DNA from: DATJQA01 sp038057515 | GTDB lineage: Bacteria; Patescibacteriota; Minisyncoccia; UBA6257; 2-01-FULL-56-20 | Assembly: GCA_038057515.1 (NCBI GenBank) | Contig: JBBUDB010000023.1 | Span: 1-9,562, forward strand | DNA: 9,562 nucleotides | Direction: 5' to 3' | In this document: piece by piece, positions 3,994 to 9,562 of the stretch | Position numbering within the stretch: the first letter of the stretch is position 1 | Layout: every line of letters starts with the position of its first letter | Notes under the pieces: model-generated | The model's database searches: none | Told to the model about the DNA's origin: nothing | What the model saw: only the letters and a program-made list of their open reading frames with translations | Made by a program: the position numbers and the translations under genes

Positions 3994-6159
3994 TTACTCC
4001 CCTATCACGGTTTGCCGTAAGACATCCCACTCGCCGCGGCGCACGAGCTCAATGATCGTATCCATGTCCGCCGCATACTTGGAACCATCCAACCGCTTGA
4101 ATCTTTTCGCGAGTTCGATTACCCCCTGGCCGTTCCGCTCAAGAATATAGGCGGCAATCATGCGTTCGTAAATCACCGCAATATTGGCGGCATCCGTGGC
4201 GCCAACCGTAGGGTTCAAAAAACCGATCTGGAACGCCGTGTCGATCTCCCGCAAGGATTCCGGCCAGTTTTCCCTGCTGGACAAAGCCAGCCCCAGCCCC
4301 AAATTGAAATGCGCCTTGGCGACGCCGGGGTTCAATTTCACGGCTTCGCGCATCAATTCCACGGCTTCAGCAAACTTTTCTTGCGCGGCCAGAGCGAAGG
4401 CGAGCAGATAATACGAATCCTGGCGCCGCGGCGAAATCTTCATCGCTTGCCGCAGATGCGCTTCTGATTTTTGGAAAAGCTCGGGTTGATCCTTGCCCCG
4501 TTCGTTGTAAACTTCGGCTAGGATCAAACGGTAGCGCGGCTCGTAATCAGGTTCCTTCGTCACCACCTCTTCCATGCTTGTGATCGCGCGCGTGGTCAAA
4601 GGATCGAATTCGGGATTGCGCAGATTGGGGCCGCGGTTCGCCAGTTGCAAAAACTGGAAGCGCAAACTCGGCTGCAAATAATTATAGGGTTCAAGGAATC
4701 TCGGCGAGGCCTTAACGATCACGCTGCCGATTTCCGTTTTAACCGCAACCGAGTAAATCGCCGCTTGTTTTAGGGGCACAAAAATATAAACGTACAAAAA
4801 ATAAATAAGAACGAGGCTGGAAATCCCCGCCAGAAAACCAGGCAGGACGGTCGGCCCCTTTCTCGCCGAACCTGCCCCCCCTGCCTGGTCCGCCGATTTT
4901 TCCCGCAGGACGAAACCCAAACCGGCGATGAAATAAAGGTGGCTCAAGGGCGAGTCAAAAAGAAAAAGATTTTGCACAAAGTAAGCGGCGAAAACGGCTC
5001 CCGCCGCCGGAGAGAACCACGACGGCTCTTTTTTGTCCCCGTCCCGGACCCTGAACAATTCATAAAAAAGCGCCGCGAATAAGCCGAGGTAAATAACGAG
5101 TCCGACAACTCCCTGCGTTACGGCCACTTCCGCCAGCTTATTGTGGGCGCGGTCGAACCAGGATTCTTCGTAGGCCTCAAAATCGGGATTGTAATGCGCG
5201 TTATAGGCTACGTTATAATTTTCTATCCCCCAGCCCAAAAGCGGTTTGGCTTTAAGCGCCTCCCAGCTTACGTCCAAAGCGATGATCCTGGGTTTGATGG
5301 AATGATCATCGAGACTCAACCGCGCCAGCCGGTTAAATCCGGGAACTTTTTGCCAGGGGCCTGCTCCGCGCGTGAACCAAAAGCCCGTGAGGAAAACAAG
5401 AATCAACCCCAGAACGCCGGTCGTGAGCCGGCGATGGCGTTTGGATTTTAAGCTTAAGACAAAAAGCGCAAAAAACAAGCCGGCGGCAAGACCTAAAATC
5501 GCGCCACGCGTATTCGTCAAAAAAATCGTCAACACGATCAAGATGCCCGTTATCGGCGCGGCGCTTCGCCAAAAAGAAGACCGGGGGGCACGCGCGAAAA
5601 CCGCGGCGACGGGAACCAAAAGCAGGATCAAATAGCTGGCAAGAAAAGCCGGATTATCGGCGAAGGAACCCGGCCGCCACGTGGTCGCAAGGGCAAAGGG
5701 GAATGATTCTATCCCCAGGTACTGAAGCCAGGCATAAAAAATAACTATAAAACCGACGCCCAGGGACAACTTGAAAAATTTGAGCCAGGCCTCGCGATCG
5801 AAAAACAGCAGAGAAAGCAAGAAAAAAATCGCGAGAAAAATAAAGAAAAACAATCCTTCGCCTCTTTCCATATTCCCCCAAAAAGCATGATAGCGATTAA
5901 CGGCAAAAATCGTGTTCAGGCCGAAGGCGAGAAAAAATAAGCCGCTGATTTTGAAGAGGAAACTGCGCGGCAGAGCGAGACGCCCGTCCGGGCGGCCTCG
6001 GAGCGCGGCGGCAAGGTATCCGATAAGGGCCAAGCCGACGAAAATCTTCAAAGCAAACGATTTGCTCGCGGTATAAGGAAAAGGCAGAAAAGGGAACAGG
6101 ATGAGAGGCGTAAAAGCGGCGGCGAAAAGAAAAAATCTGATCAGGCGGGGAAAATTCAT
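3994..6159 (-). CDS. O-antigen ligase / PglL-like polytopic membrane protein with C-terminal TPR domain
   Basis: A 721-residue protein. Residues 1-462 hold about 12-13 transmembrane helices of the Wzy/WaaL/PglL type. Family landmarks are HAFWGNMERGEG (91-102), TNTRGAILGL (215-224), PLLGWGIENY (306-315) in the large periplasmic loop, and the RAHN motif (337-340) with the histidine usually essential for glycan transfer, followed by LAEVAVTQGVVGLVIYLG. Residues about 520-640 contain roughly three TPR helices pairs (YYLLAFALAAQEKFAEAVEL, then AHFNLGLGLAL), on the outer face by topology inference. The family transfers polyprenyl-linked glycan to lipid A core, to protein or to a growing polymer; in a probably single-membrane organism lacking lipid A, protein or polymer acceptors are likelier. 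It lies between HU and the surface-layer gene, same strand as both, but has its own promoter (6172-6199) and a terminator separates it from the surface-layer gene. Exact substrate unknown. Confidence 0.85.
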   Translation of the reverse strand: MNFPRLIRFFLFAAAFTPLILFPFLPFPYTASKSFALKIFVGLALIGYLAAALRGRPDGRLALPRSFLFKISGLFFLAFGLNTIFAVNRYHAFWGNMERGEGLFFFIFLAIFFLLSLLFFDREAWLKFFKLSLGVGFIVIFYAWLQYLGIESFPFALATTWRPGSFADNPAFLASYLILLLVPVAAVFARAPRSSFWRSAAPITGILIVLTIFLTNTRGAILGLAAGLFFALFVLSLKSKRHRRLTTGVLGLILVFLTGFWFTRGAGPWQKVPGFNRLARLSLDDHSIKPRIIALDVSWEALKAKPLLGWGIENYNVAYNAHYNPDFEAYEESWFDRAHNKLAEVAVTQGVVGLVIYLGLFAALFYELFRVRDGDKKEPSWFSPAAGAVFAAYFVQNLFLFDSPLSHLYFIAGLGFVLREKSADQAGGAGSARKGPTVLPGFLAGISSLVLIYFLYVYIFVPLKQAAIYSVAVKTEIGSVIVKASPRFLEPYNYLQPSLRFQFLQLANRGPNLRNPEFDPLTTRAITSMEEVVTKEPDYEPRYRLILAEVYNERGKDQPELFQKSEAHLRQAMKISPRRQDSYYLLAFALAAQEKFAEAVELMREAVKLNPGVAKAHFNLGLGLALSSRENWPESLREIDTAFQIGFLNPTVGATDAANIAVIYERMIAAYILERNGQGVIELAKRFKRLDGSKYAADMDTIIELVRRGEWDVLRQTVIGE

Positions 6160-6171
6160 ATCTCTGGCTTA

Positions 6172-6199
6172 ATCATACTCAAGTCCGGCTGAAATTCAA
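6172..6199 (-). promoter_or_regulatory. Promoter of the ligase gene, near-leaderless
   Basis: On the minus strand: TTGAAT (6194-6199), a 16-bp spacer, and TATGAT (6172-6177; 5/6 to TATAAT). Twelve bases separate the -10 from the ATG (6157-6159), so transcription starts about 5-6 bases before it. There is no Shine-Dalgarno sequence in that space. The promoter sits downstream of the surface-layer gene's terminator, which supports independent transcription. Confidence 0.6.
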
Positions 6200-6223
6200 C
6201 CGGCGCCAATTGAGCGGCAAAGA

Positions 6224-6252
6224 AAATCCCCCCGGCCAAGCCGGGGGGATTT
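6224..6252 (-). terminator. Rho-independent terminator of the surface-layer gene
   Basis: AAATCCCCCCGGC (6224-6236), loop CAA, and GCCGGGGGGATTT (6240-6252) form a perfect 13-bp stem with a 9-bp GC core. On the minus strand it is followed by TTTTCTTT, a U-rich tail. It lies 27 bp after the stop codon of the surface protein gene and before the ligase promoter. Confidence 0.93.
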
Positions 6253-6279
6253 CCGCTCGTTCAAGCTCTCAAGAACGAC

Positions 6280-9200
6280 TTAGTTCGAGAGGAGCCACGG
6301 CGAGGAAACCGGCATTTCAGTCAGGTAGCCGCTCGTCCAGTCAGCCGTCGTTTCCGAATGGCTGAGCTTGGAGTTGTCGGACCAGATGAACGCCGGGTTG
6401 CCGTCGTCGCCTGCGGCCGCAATCGAAGCGAACGTCCCCACGGTCGGGATCGAAGTTTCGGCGACGTTTAGCTTCGTGGACAACTTCGCCCCTCCCACCG
6501 TTCCAGAAATATTACTGAAGGTGAGGAGAACGTCGTAGTCGGAGTAGCTGTTCGCCGCAATTTCTTCGGCCGTCGTGAAGTAGACCGTGACATAACCGGT
6601 GGCGCCGCCCACGATTGCCGCTTGGCCAGTCGAGGCGGTTGTTGCGCCGCTCACGGCAGTGGCCAGAGTCAAGGCCGTGGAAGCGCTCTGGGTGATGTCG
6701 TAAACCGTTACGGTCGAAGTCGTCGCCGCCGTCATTGTCGCGCCCGTGGGCTCAACTTTGATGGAGAAGCTCTTGAAGGAGATCGGGGTCGCACCCGCCG
6801 CAACGCGGAACCGGGCCGCCACAGGGTTCGTGTTGAGAACCAGGGAAGGCAAGGCTTGCACCGTTACGGTCGGTTTGCCGCGGTAGACAACCTTCTGATT
6901 GCCAAGTGCGCCAGCGATTGCGGTGTCGAGCGCCGTAGTGCCGGCCGCTTCGAAACCAGAATCCATGACGTTCGCGTAAACCGAAGCGCCGGCATCGGCG
7001 CCGTTCGCCGAGTTCAGGTCGATGGCGCTGATCGGAGCTTTGACGACAAGTGTCTTTTCTCCGTTTGCCGGAATCGTCCAGCCCAAACCTTCAATGGTCG
7101 CGACGCCGGCAAGATTACCGGAACCGTCAAGCGAGTAGCCGCCGGCGGAGCCGATCTGGGTCGTACCATCGTAGAGTTTGATCGTCGAAACCTCGTCGAT
7201 CGCGGCGACCGAAGTGGCGGTCACGCTCGCCGAGGGAATCACGGAGATTTTCAACTTGTTCACGGTCATCGCTTCATTCGAAGCGGTGAACTTGAATTTG
7301 CTGAGAATCGTTTCTTGACCGGCAAGCACGATGCCGGCTTTCGTGTCGTTGTCAGCGGTCGCCGCCGCCACGGTCACGTCACCGGCGTTAAGCACGGTTA
7401 CGGCAACGGTCGCGCCCGAGTTCGCGGTTACGCCGCCGGCGGTCACGGCGTTGGAGCTTGAATCCGTAGCCGAGACGTCGCTGGAGAGCGTCGCGATGTA
7501 GGCGAAGTAAGCCGCATCAACCGTCGCGGCGTTCGAAACATTGGCCTTCAGGGTCAGGACTTTGGTCTCGCCCTTGGGAACCGAGTAGTTCAGACTCGAG
7601 AAGACCGCTGTCGCCGGTAGAGCCGAACCGCTCAAGGACTTAATGTCCGAAACGATGGTCAAACCGTCGTAGAGCGCAACATTCAAGATATCGGCCACCA
7701 AGGTCGAAATCGTGCCCGTCGCATTCGACGTCGAAGCGCTCACCGTGATCGAATTGATCTTAACCGAATCGTTGCTGGCGCGGAAGCTGAAGCCGGCAAG
7801 CGGTACATTGAGCGAGCCCTTCACCACCGACTGCGAATTGGGTGAACCGGCCAAAGCCAGAGTTAAAGCCGGCGCGGCCGTGTCCATCACGTTACCCGCA
7901 ATCTGGGAGTTCGGAACAATCGTGCTCGTCGCAACATTGGTGTTGTTGTCGAGGTTGCGAATGTCCGTTGCGTTGAAGGCGAGGAGCGAGACCAAGATGT
8001 CATCGCCGTCGTCGTTGTCCGAGTCAACGTCAACCGTAACTTTCATCCGCTTCGATTGGCCGGCATTGACGTTAATAACGTCAGTAACGGTCACCGCCGT
8101 GGAGGTGGTTACGTCGGTTGCGCTCGAAAGGAGGGCGTTTGAAGCCACGTCCCAAACCTTGAAATCGTTAAAGCCCTCGCCCGAGATAAGACCCGTGGTC
8201 GTAGCGTTGAAGCGGAGGTTCTTGATTTCAATGTTGTTCTGGGAAGCGATCGTGAAGTCAAAGACGAGCGCGTCTTGCGCGCGGAGCGCGACATCGCCCT
8301 TGATCGGACCGTTGAAGGTGATGGTCACATCACCGCCCGCGACCGTCAAAGTGTCGCTCTCCGAAGTCGTGTCGATAGCGGTAATGTCGGGCGTAACGGC
8401 GAAACCATAGGTTTTGCCGGTCGCCGAGACATCGGACTTGCTATCGACGTAGAAGACAATCGTGTCGGCCGCGCGCGTCGAACCGGAAACGTCGCCGTAA
8501 AGGATGAAGTTCCTGTTTTGGCCCTTCTCCAGAGAGAACGGGGTCGTAAAGTTCAGGGTGACCAGATCCTTGGCGCCGATCGCGGACGCGGTGGCAACAA
8601 CACTGCCAGCCTGTTCCAAAACGAAGTTGGAAAGATTGGTGTTGGCAATCGAGCCGCCCTCGGTCAGGGAAACGCGATTAATCAAGATGTCTTCAGCCGA
8701 ACCCGCCTGGAGTTGGAATTCAAGGAGGGGGGCTTTCTTTTGGCCGATCTTGGGATTGGCCGGGGCTGATTGATCATCAATCGTAACCGTGCCCACGGTC
8801 TGGCCGCCGATCGCCATCTCGTTGCCCGCAACACTGCCGGAAGGCGTTGGCGAACCGGTAGCGCCGGTAAGCATGAAGGCGTTCCTGTTGGCCGCAGTGG
8901 AGCTGGTTGCGATGTCGGCCACCAAACTCAAGGTCCGGATACCGGAAACCGAGAGCCCCAGGTTCACGAAGGAAACTTCGTGCGTGGTTGAGTTCAAGCT
9001 CTTACCGTTTGTAAGCCGGGTGCTACCTTCATAGAGGTAGATGCCGCCCGAAGGGAAGTCCCCCGCGGCGCCGATGCCCGTCCGCTTAAAGGCCAGAGAA
9101 TCAACCGAACCGCTGCCGCCGACATTGAACTTCAGAAACACGACGCCGTTTGCTCCCTTGGGAACATTCGCGGACGCCGGGTTATCCAAAGCGAGACTCA

Positions 9201-9562
9201 ACACGAGCCCCGATGACGGAGGTAACTGTCCCGGAGGCGTTACCACCACCGAGTTGACGTATGCCCTGGTTTTTGGACCGAAGTAACCAACCGCAGGCGT
9301 GATGTTCACGCTCGCCTGGAAACTCGCCAAAGCCGCCTTCGTCATCGAACCGAAGAAGCCGGTCGGTGCACTGATTTTCAAGAGGCCCTTGCCGATGAGG
9401 AATTGCTGGAGAGCCGAGACATCGTCGCCCTTCGAGCCCACGGTGAGGTCGCGGGTGAAGTTGTACGAAGTCGAGCCGCCGGTAGAACCACCGAGCTGGG
9501 CTTGCAGCTGCGTGATCTGCGCGAGCAGAGCCGCGATCTGCGCCTGAAGATCAGCTGTCGAC
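6280..9562 (-). CDS. Surface-layer-type protein with peptidoglycan-binding domain and six beta-rich modules, 5' partial
   Basis: 1093 residues are visible; the reading frame is open to the window edge, so the signal peptide and start lie beyond 9562. Residues (from the first full codon) 5-23 form a short coiled coil (LQAQIAALLAQITQLQAQL) followed by a Gly/Ser/Thr linker. Residues about 39-104 are a PG_binding_1-type domain (LTVGSKGDDVSALQQFLIGK, then TGFFGSMTKAALASFQ). Next come six diverged modules of about 140-165 residues, each with a hydrophobic strand pair at the start and a KGETKVLTLKA-like strand 66-88 residues later. The tail has WSDNS, HSETTADWTSGYL and ends LLSN. There is no cysteine; Ser, Thr, Ala and Val are abundant. 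A cell-surface location anchored to peptidoglycan is inferred. The internal GTG at 9439-9441 is a valine of the PG-binding domain, not a start. Not recognised as a characterised S-layer protein by name. Confidence 0.88.
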   Translation of the reverse strand, partial: STADLQAQIAALLAQITQLQAQLGGSTGGSTSYNFTRDLTVGSKGDDVSALQQFLIGKGLLKISAPTGFFGSMTKAALASFQASVNITPAVGYFGPKTRAYVNSVVVTPPGQLPPSSGLVLSLALDNPASANVPKGANGVVFLKFNVGGSGSVDSLAFKRTGIGAAGDFPSGGIYLYEGSTRLTNGKSLNSTTHEVSFVNLGLSVSGIRTLSLVADIATSSTAANRNAFMLTGATGSPTPSGSVAGNEMAIGGQTVGTVTIDDQSAPANPKIGQKKAPLLEFQLQAGSAEDILINRVSLTEGGSIANTNLSNFVLEQAGSVVATASAIGAKDLVTLNFTTPFSLEKGQNRNFILYGDVSGSTRAADTIVFYVDSKSDVSATGKTYGFAVTPDITAIDTTSESDTLTVAGGDVTITFNGPIKGDVALRAQDALVFDFTIASQNNIEIKNLRFNATTTGLISGEGFNDFKVWDVASNALLSSATDVTTSTAVTVTDVINVNAGQSKRMKVTVDVDSDNDDGDDILVSLLAFNATDIRNLDNNTNVATSTIVPNSQIAGNVMDTAAPALTLALAGSPNSQSVVKGSLNVPLAGFSFRASNDSVKINSITVSASTSNATGTISTLVADILNVALYDGLTIVSDIKSLSGSALPATAVFSSLNYSVPKGETKVLTLKANVSNAATVDAAYFAYIATLSSDVSATDSSSNAVTAGGVTANSGATVAVTVLNAGDVTVAAATADNDTKAGIVLAGQETILSKFKFTASNEAMTVNKLKISVIPSASVTATSVAAIDEVSTIKLYDGTTQIGSAGGYSLDGSGNLAGVATIEGLGWTIPANGEKTLVVKAPISAIDLNSANGADAGASVYANVMDSGFEAAGTTALDTAIAGALGNQKVVYRGKPTVTVQALPSLVLNTNPVAARFRVAAGATPISFKSFSIKVEPTGATMTAATTSTVTVYDITQSASTALTLATAVSGATTASTGQAAIVGGATGYVTVYFTTAEEIAANSYSDYDVLLTFSNISGTVGGAKLSTKLNVAETSIPTVGTFASIAAAGDDGNPAFIWSDNSKLSHSETTADWTSGYLTEMPVSSPWLLSN

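Noticed and set aside
3938..4150. Plus-strand 70-codon reading frame, with an internal ATG at 3986 preceded by a perfect SD-like GAGGAGGT
   Set aside because: Most of it is antisense to the TPR-encoding end of the ligase gene, it has no recognisable protein features, and the SD-like string falls in a hairpin next to the ligase stop. Best read as coincidence.
6622..8410. Long plus-strand reading frames (279 and 232 codons) opposite the surface-protein gene
   Set aside because: They are mirror images of a low-complexity, GC-biased coding sequence. They have no domain signature, no promoter and no terminator, while the minus-strand frame is a coherent modular protein.
9439..9441. GTG as the start codon of the surface protein
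   Set aside because: The frame is open upstream to the window edge, and the preceding residues (FTRDLT) are the usual start of the PG-binding domain; this codon encodes the V of VGSKGDD.

Overview
The window looks like chromosomal DNA of a candidate-phyla-radiation bacterium (Patescibacteria, perhaps a Parcubacteria-like lineage). This is inferred from gene content, not from a marker gene. The clues are: a giant Ser/Thr/Ala-rich surface protein whose visible part begins with an LQAQIAALLAQ-type coiled coil and then a peptidoglycan-binding domain; an O-antigen-ligase-like membrane protein fused to TPRs; an HTH plus degenerate LAGLIDADG protein; an ECF sigma factor with a short single-span membrane partner; tRNA genes without encoded CCA; and very short or absent 5' leaders. 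TGA acts as a normal stop (end of the gene at 510-1166), so the Gracilibacteria-type recoding of TGA as Gly does not apply.

Layout, left to right. (1) 1-1258: a 5'-truncated tRNA-Arg with the unusual anticodon GCG, a small membrane protein, and an HTH/LAGLIDADG-like gene that is visibly AT-richer than its surroundings, followed closely by tRNA-Gly(GCC). (2) 1259-3303: a structured leader and a tight three-gene rightward cassette: ECF sigma factor, single-span membrane protein (probable anti-sigma or sensor), and a secreted alpha-helical protein. (3) 3291-3468: a compact nest of repeats, with a 17-bp perfect inverted repeat that overlaps the last stop codon, a 35-bp direct repeat in two copies, and a strong bidirectional terminator. 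(4) 3522-3797: an HU-family nucleoid protein on the minus strand, preceded upstream by two short tandem repeats, one of which forms a four-tract G-quadruplex motif. (5) 3994-6159, minus: a polytopic O-antigen ligase/PglL-like protein with a C-terminal TPR domain and its own near-leaderless promoter. (6) 6280-9562, minus, 5' end outside the window: a surface-layer-type protein with a peptidoglycan-binding domain, six diverged beta-rich modules and a distinctive C-terminal tail, ending in a strong terminator.

How the parts may work together (inference): the surface protein would be tethered to peptidoglycan, the adjacent ligase could transfer glycans to it or to other envelope acceptors, and the ECF cassette with its membrane-spanning and exported partners would sense or adjust the envelope. 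The two halves converge on the terminator at 3432-3468. There is no CRISPR array, insertion sequence, rRNA or obvious phage gene. No stretch longer than about 220 bases lacks a gene, and the shorter gaps are described as regulatory, repeat or structured elements.
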